64,000 nucleotides of DNA from Mauremys mutica (GCF_020497125.1 NC_059094.1:5497733-5561732); one strand, 5' to 3'; positions 36,018 through 45,484 are shown, numbered from the stretch's first letter. Notes: generated by a model not told the origin, from the sequence alone. Numbers and translations are program-made.

Positions 36018-36605
36018 GATAGGATTAAAATTCAAAATGATCTGGACAAACTGGAGAATTAATCTGAAGTAAAGATGATGAAATTCAATAAGGACAAATG
36101 CAAAGTACTCCTCTTAGGAAGGAACAATCAGTTGCACACATACAAAATGGGAAATGACTGCCTAGGAAGGAGTCCTGCAGAAAGGGATCTGGGGGTCACA
36201 GTGGACCACAAGCTAAATATGAGTCAACAGTGTAACGCTTCTGAAAAAAAAAAGTGAACATCATTCTGGGCTGTATTAGCAGGAGTGTTGTAAGCAAGAC
36301 ACGAGAAGTAATTCTTCTGCTCTACTCAGGCATCAACTGGAGTATTGTGTCCAGTTCTGGGTGCCACATTTCAGGAAAGATGTGGACCAATTGGAGACAG
36401 TCCAGAGAAGAGCAACAAAAATGCTTAAAGTTCTAGAAAATGTGACCGATGAGGGAAGATTGAAAAAACTGGGTTTGTTTAGTCTAGAGAAGAGAAGGCT
36501 GGGAGGGGACATGATAACAGTTTTCAAGTACACAAAAGGTTGTTACAATGAAGAGGGAGAAAAAATGTTCTCCTTAACCTCTGAGGATAGGACAAGATGC
36601 AATAG

Positions 36606-37650
36606 AAATGTAGGGAATAAAAGACTCCTTAATTAGAGGAAGGCTAGTTTCTGGGACATGCTATTCCAGCATATAAAACAGACCCCAGAGAAATGCATCC
36701 AAACAGCAAGGACAGCAGAACTGCCTAAGGCAGGCCTGCACAACATGCGGCTAGCGGAGGCTCACTGTGCGGCCCGCAGGGGGATTCTAAATCCCGTGCA
36801 CACGGCGCTCTGCGGGGAGCCCTGAGCCCTTTAAATCTCAGCCGTGGCCGGGAATCAAAGGTTCTGGGCTGCCCGCAGAGATTCCCGGCCACGGCTGAGA
36901 TTTAAAGGGCTCAGGGCTCCTCGCCGCTGTGGGCAGCCCAGAGCCCTTTGAATCCCGGCCGAGGCTCCAGCGGATGGGCTGGGGCTGGGATTTAAAGGGC
37001 TCAGGCTCCCCTCAGCGGCAGGAGCTCTGGGCCCTTTAAAACCCTGCCCCAGCCCCACAAAGCTCCGGGTTCCCCCAGCTGCCGGAGCCCCGGGCCTTTT
37101 AATTTGCCCCTGAGGGCTCCCAGCCACCTCTTCAGCTGGGAGCCCCTGGTTGATTTAAAATCAAGTATCACCTCCCCACCCCCAACCTTCCTTTTTGGCC
37201 CACAGCTGTTTTGGTGGCGCGGCGCTGGGGAAGGAGGGTTTGTTTCTGCAGGGCCGGGCGGTGCTGGGGCGGGGTGTTTCCGCGGGGCCGGGAGGTGCTG
37301 GGGGTGGTGTTTCCGCAGGGCCGGGAGGTTTCGGCCCTCAGCTGTTTTCTTTGGAGTAATGTGGCCCTCGCCGCTTTACGAGTTGTGCAGGCCTGGTCTA
37401 AGGAAAGGATCAAAACAATGACAGCCACTAGCACAGAGCAAGTACACAGGCTCAAGCTAAAGGAACCCAGGAAGCAGGACAGAGAGACTGACAGAGACTG
37501 CAAGCATCATAGTTCAGTGCATATATTGTGAAAATCAACAGAGCAAGGCAGAAAGAAAAATCCCAAGCGTATGTGTAATGGTGCCAGGGGTGTGGGAAAC
37601 ATAAACTCTTCATGTCCCAGTGCCACAGGTTACCCCAGGAAGTAAAAAGC
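36606..37650 (+). pseudogene. Gypsy gag C-terminal part with zinc knuckle (broken)
   Basis: Bases 36606-36730 and 37396-37650 read as one segment once the hAT element is removed. Residues 'RIKTMTATSTEQVHRLK' (37408-37458) resemble the gag region just before the knuckle. A CxxC pair near 37520 and the rest of the zinc-knuckle region near 37580-37620 lie in different frames. The function would have been nucleic-acid binding in the particle. It is not expressible. Confidence 0.7.
36731..37395. mobile_element. Non-autonomous hAT-type element, 665 bp
   Basis: The ends 'caggcctgcacaac' and 'gttgtgcaggcctg' are perfect 14-base inverted repeats. The 8-base flanks 'gcctaagg' (36723-36730) and 'gtctaagg' (37396-37403) differ at one base. 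There is no transposase. Arms at 36821-36856 and 36880-36915 form a perfect 36-base palindrome with a 23-base loop, and further 'ccctttaaa' blocks repeat. A C-rich module at 37171-37270 also occurs in the other hAT element at 40891-41006. It is inserted in gypsy gag. Confidence 0.92.
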
Positions 37651-37784
37651 AGCAGAACATGCAGCGACTGAGTACATAGAGGCTTCCAGTGAAGAGGAGG
37701 AGATCTGCCATGTGACTCTCAATGTACACGCACTGCAGAAGGCGGCTGCCAGCCATTCAAATGCCATTATCTGCAACTGTGCTA

Positions 37785-38000
37785 TTTGATCAAGGACAAA
37801 TTCAATTCCAGTTAGACTGTGGAACGAGCTGCAATGGAATCCCAGCAACACTGAGGGTAGCAATATTAAATTGTAAAATATGAGGAAGTGCTGGTGATGT
37901 ACAATAAAACCATTCTGAGACCCTGGGCAAATGCAGGCTGTCAATAGGCAACCCATGGGACAAGAGGTGTCATTGCCTGTTGGCACACAGCAGTACCGCC
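37785..38000 (+). pseudogene. Gypsy protease region (broken)
   Basis: The translation near 37800-37850 gives 'FQLDCGTSCN', corresponding to the retropepsin active-site motif D-[ST]-G-A. Here the second residue is Cys and the fourth is Thr, so the catalytic motif has decayed. 'VMYNKTILRP' near 37895 fits the following part of the domain, and a stop lies in between. Confidence 0.75.
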
Positions 38001-38099
38001 CTGCTGGGCACCAGGGCAGTGCAAGCCAAGGATCGGATCACAGTACAGCCCCAGAATATGCTCAACATGACAGAGGAGGGAGAATAGTTCCAGGGGCCC

Positions 38100-38833
38100 C
38101 GTTCAGCCTTCTAACAGAATGTCAAGACCTATTTCAAGGAGATGGACACCTAGAGGGCAAACTGATTTTAGCAATAGATCCCTTCATGCAGCCCGTGAGT
38201 AGGGTGACCAGATGTCCCGATTTTATAGGGACAGTCCCGATTTTTGGGACTTTTTCTTATATAGGCTCCTATTACCCCCACCCCCTGTCCCGATTTTTCA
38301 CATTTGCTGTCTGGTCACCCTACCCATGAGACTGCAGAAATCAGAGTTCCACCAGCCTGCTGGCAACTGAAGAAAGACCAGGCAACTCTGCAAAGAGACA
38401 TCATTGCACCTGCGGAAACTAGCACAGAGCAGATGAGCCTAGGCATGGTGAGAAAACCTCTGGATAATCTCAGAGTCTCCACTGATCCAAACCCACTCAA
38501 CAGAGCGCTGAAAAGCAGTCACCACCGATTACCAATGACTGGTTGTGATGTCAAGAGTGGGTTCTGGTACATGGAGCCAGATGAGCCATCCAGTCACCTG
38601 ACAGCCTTTGCCACACCTTTGGGCAGGTACTTCAGGATACAAATGCCCCAGAGGCATTCCAGTGTAATTCCAGAACCAAGCATTAGGACTCAAGACCGTA
38701 GCTAATGACATGATTATGGTAGGAGAAGCAGATGTCAAGGAAGAGGCCACCCAGGACCATGTTCCCAAGCTGTGGCACCTCCTGAAGAGGTGCTGGGAGC
38801 ATCACATTAGGCTGAATACAGATGAGCTGACGC
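38100..38833 (+). pseudogene. Gypsy reverse transcriptase, fingers and palm (broken)
   Basis: Landmarks in order: 'LILAIDPFMQPV' (38160-38195), the MITE, 'VSTDPNPLNRALK' (about 38478-38516), 'CDVKSGFW' (38543-38566, palm A motif with its Asp) and 'FATPLGRYF'. Then comes the box that should be xADD, which reads 'VANDMIMVG' (38698-38724). The first of the two catalytic aspartates is therefore Asn. The region after the MITE stays open for 133 codons but shifts frame later. The 3' part of the domain continues after the hAT element at 41108. Confidence 0.88.
38200..38322 (+). mobile_element. Intact 123-bp MITE in gypsy RT
   Basis: The ends 'tagggtgaccag' and 'ctggtcacccta' are perfect 12-base inverted repeats. 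The flanks 'cccgtgag' (38192-38199) and 'cccatgag' (38323-38330) are an 8-base duplication with one mismatch. The interior carries 'ttttatagggacagtcccg' and 'cttatataggctcctatta'. The 8-base duplication supports the hAT superfamily. It serves as the reference for the copies at 9777 and 20760. Confidence 0.92.
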
Positions 38834-39194
38834 CAGCACCGTAACAAGGGCGAGGCGAGTGAGGCACTTGCCTCGGGCACGGAAAGCCGAGGGGCGCAGG
38901 GCAGCTGCTGGCTCTATGGCAACCAGAGACGCTGGCCAGCAGAGGGCTGAGGGCGAGCAGCCAGCTGCAGCACATCAGGAGTGGGAGCCCTCCCCTCCCC
39001 CGGCACCCATCTGGAGGAGACGCCGAGGGGGCTTCCGGTGGGAGACAGGATCATCGGCAGGGGACCTCACTCACCTGAGCAGCTGCTGGGACTTCGGTGA
39101 GTGTTTGACCCCCCCAGCCACCACTCCTGCAAACTGGGCAAGGGGCAGCCCCATCCCCCACCCCCAGTGAGGCTATGGCGAGGGGCAGCAGGGG

Positions 39195-39840
39195 AGGAAG
39201 GAAGCCACATGTGATGGCAGTCCCCTCCCCCCCAGCACCCCCCCCTCCCAGAACCCACAGCCCCTCTCCGCCCCCCCACAAACTGTCCCAGAGCCTGCAC
39301 CCAGCCCTCCGCACTCCCTCCCAGAGCCTGCACCCCTCCACCCATCCTGCACCCCACCCCGTGCCCCAGCCCTGAGCCTGCACCCAGCACCCAAACTCCA
39401 TCCCAGAGCCTGTACTCCTTCCCCCACACCCTCTCCTGCACCCAAACTCTGTCCCAGAGCCTGCACCCCTCATCCAGAGGCCCTGCCCCACCCCAGAGCC
39501 TGCAACTGTTGTGTATTTGGTTGTCATGGGTTTTGTTACTATGGCAACTGAGTTAGACTATTAAGGGATAGCTCAGCCGGTTTCAACCGGCTGAGTGAGC
39601 TCTCTGTTTCTGTAAATAAAATGGAGGTTTTGGTTAGCTGTCTGCTCTCTGGCCTCAAGTGATTGCTTCCTACACCGGCTGCCCCTAGGACATAACAGCA
39701 ACCAGCACCCAAACTCCCTCCCAGAGCCTGCACCCCAGACTCCATCCCAGAGCCCAATCGTCCTACACTCCAATCCCCTGCCCCAACCCAGGGCCTGCAC
39801 CCCAGACCTCCTCTCTCCACCCAAACTCCCTCGCAGAGCC
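39195..39840 (+). repeat. Degenerate C-rich minisatellite in the hAT element
   Basis: The words 'cccagagcctgcaccc' and 'cacccaaactc' recur at irregular spacing of roughly 25-60 bases from about 39290 to 39840, interrupted by the LTR at 39507-39697. The proline-rich and glycine-rich open frames on both strands here are caused by the composition. Confidence 0.8.
39507..39697 (+). repeat. Short solo LTR (gypsy-like), 191 bp
   Basis: The ends are 'tgttgtg' and 'cataaca' (TG...CA with inverted repeats) and the flanks are identical 'gcaac' (39502-39506 and 39698-39702), a 5-base duplication. A poly(A) signal 'aataaa' lies near 39615, and 'ggtttcaaccggctgag' forms a hairpin near 39580. Length, 5-base duplication and sequence style fit a vertebrate gypsy LTR rather than a class I ERV. 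It sits inside a minisatellite, inside a hAT element, inside a gypsy pol gene. Confidence 0.88.
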
Positions 39841-40842
39841 TTAGGCAGGTGGGGGGCAGAGTTTGGGGGAGCTCTGAGTGTTCTGGGCACCACCAAAATC
39901 TCTACAAACCTGCCGACCCTGATACTTGGAGAGAGGGTGAGGAGGTGAGCGGCGAGTTGGTGGCTGGAGGGGAGCATCCATTTTCAGTATTTTAATTTTT
40001 GGTACTGCATTGAGTGACTGCTGTGTGCATTAATATAGTGACCCCCTGGGTCTTTGAATGAGGCTTTATACTTGCGGGGGCGGTGAAGAGGCAAGCGGCG
40101 AGTCGGTGGCTAGAGGGGGGCAAATCTCTCAGATTCAAAATCTGGGACTGTCCCCGTTGGTCCTTTTTGCTGCATTTCTCTGGGCTGGGGGTTGTCCCAA
40201 TGCTGCAAAGGGGTGTTCCCAAAGGAAGGGGCTTGCTTCTAACCCCCGAGGCCAGCCCACTTGACAAGTCTGATTGTCCTTGGTCCGGCTCCCAGCCCCT
40301 CTCCAAGGGTTGCAGCTGTCTGGAGGTGCCTGCCTTCCACGCCTTCCTCATTCACACCTCGTTCATTCAACAGGGCAACTGATTACAAAGTGGGGGGAAG
40401 ATCTTATTCTACTTCTAGCAAAAAGACATTTTTCTTTTACCTTAATTACACTACCTCAGGGGCCCGCTATAACATATTACCAAGGTTCAATACAAAGTCA
40501 TATAAAAGTCATACAAAAATGCATAATGCAGAGATTTATCTACAACTGCACTGATTGACTGCTGTGTGCAGTAATATAGTGACCCCTGGTCTTTGAAAGA
40601 GGCTTTATACTGGGGGAGTCAAGGGGGCGAGTGGGGGGCGAGCGAGTGGGCAAGCAGCGGGTGTGCAAAGAGGCGAGCAGTGAGCCAGCAGGGGTTCTAG
40701 GGGTGGGCATGGGGGTTTCTGGCAGGGGAGGGAGAAGGTGAAAGGAGGCGAGTGGTGGGTGGGGGACTGACTAGGGGGGACGCAGCAAGCCAGCAGGGGG
40801 CTGGGGTGTGTGATGGTGGGGCCGACCGGGGAGGGGGCGGGT

Positions 40843-40875
40843 CCTATTTTACTGCTGTGATCTGGTCACCCCATG
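40843..40875 (+). repeat. Possible end fragment of the 'agggtgaccag' MITE
   Basis: 'gtcctattttactgctgtg' followed by 'atctggtcaccccatgc' resembles the right end of the MITE at 38200-38322. Only about 30 bases are present, so this is tentative. Confidence 0.35.
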
Positions 40876-41107
40876 CATGCTGTTTCTCCCCTTCCCCACC
40901 CCAAACCTTCCTTTTCAGCCCACAGCTGTTTTGGCAGGGCAGCGCTGGGGAAGGAGGGTTTCTTTCCACTAGGGTTTGTTTCCACGGGGCTGGGCGGTGC
41001 TGGAGGGGGGGGGGGTTGGGGTGCTGGGTGGCACCTGGGGCGGGAGGGCACAATTTTATATTCTTGCCTTGGGCGCAAAAATAGCTAGTTACGGCTCTGG
41101 CTGACGC

Positions 41108-41370
41108 TGAGCCCCCTACCTGGGACATCTGTTGACTTCCGAGGGACTGCAGCTGAACCTGGACCACCAGAGCGCACTTAAGGAAATGCCCAGAGCAAAG
41201 GACTTAAAGGGAGTCCAGTGATTTATAAGGGTGGACAACGCTCTTTCCAGGTTCTGCACACACCTCTCAGGAGCCTGTGAGCCCTTGCGACAGTTAACGC
41301 ACAACGGCGCAGGGTGGGAATGGTCAGAGACCCCAGGACAGGCATTGGAAAAACGAAAGCAAGTGCCAAG
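41108..41370 (+). pseudogene. Gypsy RT thumb/connection region (broken)
   Basis: This resumes directly after the hAT element. The reading passes through the 'recaptured' region that normally precedes RNase H, with recognisable pieces in at least two frames and several stops. The match is by order and spacing more than by clear motifs. Confidence 0.6.
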
Positions 41371-41429
41371 CAAGGCATGACCCCATAGGTCTCCAACTCC
41401 GCGGAGCAGCTAGAGCTCTAGTGGGACGC

Positions 41430-41824
41430 CTCCGAAGGAGGCCCAGGGGCCACACGGATGCAAAGCCAGCCACGCACATTTGCTAGCAGAGCCCTGCCAG
41501 ACGTGGTGGGGATGCATGTTCAGACAGATGAGGCGCTCCTGGCTGCACTCTGTGGACTGGACCAATCCCATCAATTCCCCTCTGGGGAGGCAGACATGCA
41601 GTCTGAGCACAAGCCATTAGAAAGCGTCATGGAGAAGCCAAGGCTGAGTTCACCCCTGTGACTACGACACATGGTATTTACATTGCAGTGCTGTGAGGTG
41701 AGGCTAAGGTACTGCCCAGGAAAGTCACTCCTGCTGGCAGATACACTGAGCCGGGCAGACAATCCAGAGTCCAGCATGGATGGCTCTGTGGGACAGGAGA
41801 CAGTCTATCCACACGCTACTACAT
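41430..41824 (+). pseudogene. Gypsy RNase H region (broken)
   Basis: 'FASRALPD' (near 41478), 'EALLAALCGLDQ' and 'QSEHKPLESVMEKP' (near 41597-41640) match the RNase H core. The Asp of the usual SDHKPLE motif is Glu here. '[17 protein letters not shown]' (41708-41758) is the end of the domain. A stop at 41659 separates the two open parts. Confidence 0.88.
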
Positions 41825-42095
41825 TGACAGAACAAGGAGTAATGGTCTCAAGTTGCAGAGGGGGAGGTTTAGGTTGGACATTAGGAAAAACTATTTCACT
41901 AGGAGGGTGGTGGAGCACTGGAATGGGTTACCTAGGGAGGTGGTGGAATCTCCTTCCTTAGAGGTTTTTAAGGTCAGGCTTGACAAAGCCCTGGCTGGGA
42001 TGACTTAGTTGGGTTTGGTCCTGCTTTGAGCAGGGGGTTGGACTAGGTGACCTCCTGAGGTCTCTTTCAACCCTGAGATTCTATGATTCTATGAT
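41825..42095 (+). mobile_element. 5'-truncated CR1 LINE inserted in gypsy pol
   Basis: It starts at 'gacagaacaaggagtaatgg', runs through 'cactggaatgggttaccta' and 'ggtcctgctttgagcaggg', and ends with 'attctatg' repeats. It is the same subfamily as the copy at 5131-5533. Gypsy RNase H lies immediately before it and the region leading to integrase immediately after. Confidence 0.92.
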
Positions 42096-43130
42096 CACCT
42101 TCGCATCTCCCCAGAAGGCTCCAGGCAATCAAACCAAGCACCCAGCAGGATGTGGGCACAGGCAGGAAAACGATTCATACTCCAGGGCTGGCCAGGTCAC
42201 AAGAAGCAGGTGCCCCAGGATGCTCCCCCTGCTCCCAGCTGAGGGATGAGGTGTGTGCACAAGGCGGGATTTGTGCAAAGGGCCCTGAGCAGTAATCCCA
42301 GCAGATTTACAAGCTGGCATCCTGAGATGGACACACACTTCACACCTGGGGATAGGGACATGCCTGAGAGGAGCCAGGGAGTGCATCTAATGGCCAGGCA
42401 TGAACACCCTCTGAGGGGTGTACAAGGACCTGTGTGAGATGTGAGTGACAACAGAAGGAGTCTCTACAGCCTTATGAAATCCCAACCCAACCCAGGGAAC
42501 ATGTCATAACACACCTGGTCACTTTTAATGACAGGAAGTTGGTCGGTCTGGAGGACACTGAGGCAAGGCCTGTGATGAGGAAACTGAAGGTGCAAGGTCC
42601 GGCATCCCTGACTTGTGATGCTCAGACAATGGCCACAGCACACTGCAGCAGAATACAACTGATTCAGCCCCAAATGGGTTGAGCACAAGACCTCCCTTGG
42701 GGACCCACAAAGCAAAGGGAGGCAGAGTTGGCACTGCTGACATTCAGGAGACTGATGGCAAAAGCCAAACAGATGGGAAGAGGTCCCTATCTGGCCATGA
42801 TGGACCATTGTAATTCTCCTTCCCAGGACCCAAATGATAACCCAGCACAGGGACTGATGGGCCAGAGAACCAAAACTCTGCTTCCCATGAGGGGGTCGTC
42901 TGTGGCAGCCCAGTGGTGGAAATACAGACAGGACACAGACACAGTTAAGAGAAAACCAAGCTAAGCAAGCAGCCCACCACAACAAAGGAGCCAAGGACCT
43001 GAAGCCACTATGCACAGGTGAGTAGACTTGGGTCCAAACATCAAATAGCCACACAAAGCAATGGCAAAGGGCAAGTGTCCCAGCTGCAGCGGGACATAAG
43101 CCATGTGAGGTCACCACAGAGTCAGGAGAG
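42096..43130 (+). pseudogene. Gypsy integrase region (broken)
   Basis: The zinc-binding N-terminal domain is seen near 42300-42420: residues resembling 'HTSHLGIGTCLRGARECI', then a stop, then 'WPGMN'. The C-terminal core follows at 42728-42964 with 'RRLMAKAKQMGRGPYLAMMD' and 'GLMGQRTKTLLPM'. A tail near 42990-43120 contains 'GPEATMHR' and further decayed sequence. A 239-codon open frame on the opposite strand (42464-43183) is the shadow of this region. No chromodomain is recognised. Confidence 0.85.
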
Positions 43131-44640
43131 CAGTGGAGATAAAAGCAGAGACAACTACAGAATAGCAAGACAGACGGGGCCAAAGTCAGGACCAGGAGGA
43201 CTAGAAAGAGCCTCAGCCATCATCTGGCCTGACGTAGGAGAGTCAGAAAGAACGAGCAACACAGAGGACTAACAGAAGGAGGGCAGCACCTGGCTGGAGA
43301 CAAGTTCCCACTAACAGAGGTAACACATACAAGAAGTGAGAGTCTGGTTCAAAGACCAGCACACTTGAAGGAATTTAGGCCTAACAGACACCAATAGGAG
43401 GCCATTAAAGGCCATGTCCCAAGGGTGGGATATATGACTAGCAACCTCTGGCCCCAGCAAGTCAGCAAACATTGACACAAAGATACAACAACAGCCGGAA
43501 ACAAGAAAGCTGTAGCAATGTGCATGAAATCTGGAGGGAGGAGCACAGATTGGAGCAGGGAAGTGATTGGAGGAGGCCCCAGGAAGTCGGTCTGTGTGCA
43601 AATGGCTGGAAGGCTCACTCCAGCTGCAGCCCTTCTGGAAATAGTGCTCTTCATAAAGAGCTTGTGTAGTGTTAGAAACAGGGAGTCCTCACCTCCTGTT
43701 AGCATGGCTCACAGCACGTGAAATAGGTCACTTGAGCCTCCATTTTATTTGATCACGCTGGAAAAACCAAATCACTTGAATTATAAATAACTCAACTTCC
43801 ATTCTTTAGTCTAATTGTATCAGGCAGATGTTATCGAATGAATCAGTCACTGGCTATAGAAAGTTGTCCTTTAAGAAAGATGGGGCCAAAGATTGGAATG
43901 CGTAAGAAGACAAGGAGTCCAAGGAACTCTCCCTGGTGACTAAACACAGACTACAGCTAAAGGTTGTGTTGTTCAGACATCATTACTGGCATTAGCATGT
44001 GCTCAGAAAGCTGTGCTATGTATCAAAGTGAATGTATAGGTAACAAGATCAACCTTTTAGAAACTGGTGTGAAACAGGATTTTTGAAAGTTTGAAGCCAA
44101 ACTTCTGACATTTGGGATTAAATTTCTAGAAAGGCTGAAACCTGGCCTCTGTCTCTGTACTGATATTTATTTGCATTAAATACTCAGCAAATATAGAAAT
44201 GAGGATCAATTAATGAATGACACAATCAGCAAAAAGGCCAAATTCATTGGCTACACTGTTCATAATGAATTACTGGACCAGTTCCAGCTTTGAGTAATTA
44301 AGAAACTGGATAGAACTGCCCTATTAAGAGAAGAACAGATTGGTCTTCTGAACTTCCCATGTACTTATGAGTCTAACAGTTCAATGCCCCTCCATGACCA
44401 AATGCCCTGATTCGCACATACATATTTGTAGAACAGACCCGGTAACTGGCATTATGAAATGCCATCACAAATAAATGGCAGCATATGCCACATATCACAA
44501 GTACAAAAGTAATTTATGAAAATAAAACTAGCTACCAATTCAGTATCACTCCAGACTGAAATTCCCTTCATTTACCGGAGCTCATTCTCCTCTGTAAGCA
44601 AATCACAATTAGGCCCATGACCAAGACTTTCAAAAACTAG
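43131..44640. other. Mostly unassigned; possible gypsy 3' end
   Basis: The first few hundred bases may be the 3' untranslated part and LTR of the gypsy relic. Bases 43510-43712 have TG...CA ends and a poly(A)-like 'cataaagagcttgtg', but the flanks do not match and no second copy exists to compare. From 43740 on I see nothing recognisable. Confidence 0.35.
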
Positions 44641-44644
44641 TCCC

Positions 44645-44765
44645 TAAAAGTTGGGCTCTGAGGGGCCAGATTTTGTAAAGTGTTTAGGTGCCTAAGGATG
44701 CAAGTAGGGACGTAGTAGGATTTTCAAATGCACCTAACTCCCAACCTTGGTTGCAGCTGAGAGAG
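44645..44765. repeat. Palindromic MITE relic
   Basis: 'gccagattttgtaaagtg', 'tttaggtgcctaagg' and 'ggattttcaaatgcaccta' give a mirrored pattern of the type at 16801. Confidence 0.5.
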
Positions 44766-45484
44766 AACTGTGACAGGCCCTGCTAGGGAGACAGGGAACG
44801 TAGCGGTGAGTCAGAGCACAGAACGCGGCCGTCACAGCCACGTCCATGCCTGGCTACAGCAGCCTGATGCCCTCAGCAAGTAGATTCAGGGCAGTTTTCG
44901 TGTGGTCTGAACAGACCTGCAGTCATCTTGGACTCTGTACAAAACTGGCATCAGGGAGGTGACGAGGATTTTACAGCTTGCAAATCAAACAAGGAAGTTT
45001 GCATGCCTTCCATCTGTGTCAGCATGACAGGACTGCCCCCAGGCTGGATGGGTTGCCAGCCACTGACAATTACAGCACAGGGTTCCAAGCAAGATGAGGC
45101 AGTCAGGTAAAAATAGCATGTGGGTCAGGGAGAGGTTAGCGCAACACTTGGGGATTATTCAGGTAGCTTTAAGGAAGGGTTTAAACACATAAGTGAGAGA
45201 TCAAATGTGCCACTGAAACCAATAAATGACTGGTGTAGGCTGTACATTACGGTAAACTGCCTACCCTGACTAGCCGTCCTTGGGTGAACAAGGCAAACTG
45301 ACCCACTTTGCAAAGGCAAATAGCTGCAAATGGGGCAGCCAAACAATAATATGCAAAGTCAACTTGCATCCTGCACGATCGGAGAGCGAACTGGAATTAA
45401 GTCCAAGTGCAGCGAGTCTGACGGTCTCAGCAAAGTCACTATCACATCCCTGTGCCCTGCCCCTCACACCTACTCTGCCCCCCG
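44766..45484. other. Unassigned non-coding DNA
   Basis: No gene or repeat family is recognised. Confidence 0.4.

Larger units (their letters stand above)
32857..36605 (+). mobile_element. Long CR1 LINE with ORF1 esterase, endonuclease and RT regions
   Basis: The copy starts inside ORF1. An SGNH-esterase-like region runs 32880-33525, with 'GDSLL' near 32893, 'VGTNDTAR' near 33205 and 'FGSRLANLVRRALN' at its end. The AP-endonuclease region of ORF2 follows at 33600-34280 and ends with the catalytic-type 'GESDHEM' near 34168. The RT spans 34685-36100. The C-terminal region reaches about 36605, where gypsy sequence begins and the CR1 3' UTR is absent. The RT catalytic box reads FTDN (35513-35524) instead of F(A/S)DD, so the second aspartate is lost. 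Frameshifts break ORF1 and the endonuclease. A SINE and a solo LTR are nested inside. Confidence 0.93.
38834..41099. mobile_element. Large non-autonomous hAT-type element, 2266 bp
   Basis: The flanks 'gctgacgc' at 38826-38833 and 41100-41107 are identical, an 8-base duplication. The ends 'cagcaccgtaac' and 'gttacggctctg' are inverted with two mismatches, and 'gcacttgcctcgggc' near the left end mirrors 'cttgccttgggcgc' near the right end. No transposase is seen. The interior has a degenerate C-rich tandem repeat, a nested LTR, an internal direct duplication (40017-40075 and 40557-40615) and a module shared with the hAT element at 36731. It interrupts the gypsy RT. Confidence 0.92.
36606..43130 (+). 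mobile_element. Decayed Ty3/Gypsy retrotransposon, gag-pol, with nested insertions
   Basis: After removal of four insertions the remaining sequence reads in gypsy order: end of gag with a zinc knuckle, protease, reverse transcriptase, RNase H, integrase. The insertions are 36731-37395 (hAT-type), 38200-38322 (MITE), 38834-41099 (hAT-type) and 41825-42095 (CR1). Each domain has several stops and frameshifts, so it is a relic. The 5' LTR and most of gag are missing at the junction with CR1 (36605), and no 3' LTR is recognised with confidence; 43510-43712 begins 'tgtagc' and ends 'ctcaca' but has no matching flanks. Vertebrate gypsy elements of this type are known from fish and reptiles. Confidence 0.9.

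Noticed and set aside
32857..36605. Active CR1 element
   Set aside because: It has frameshifts, a lost catalytic aspartate, two nested insertions and no 3' UTR.
39051..39527. Glycine-rich minus-strand frames of 97-158 codons
   Set aside because: They come from the C-rich tandem repeat inside the hAT element.
42464..43183. Minus-strand open frame of 239 codons
   Set aside because: It lies opposite the gypsy integrase region, has no domain, and is a shadow of the plus-strand relic.
43510..43712. 3' LTR of the gypsy relic
   Set aside because: The TG...CA ends are present but the flanks do not match, and there is no 5' copy to compare. Kept only as a possibility.
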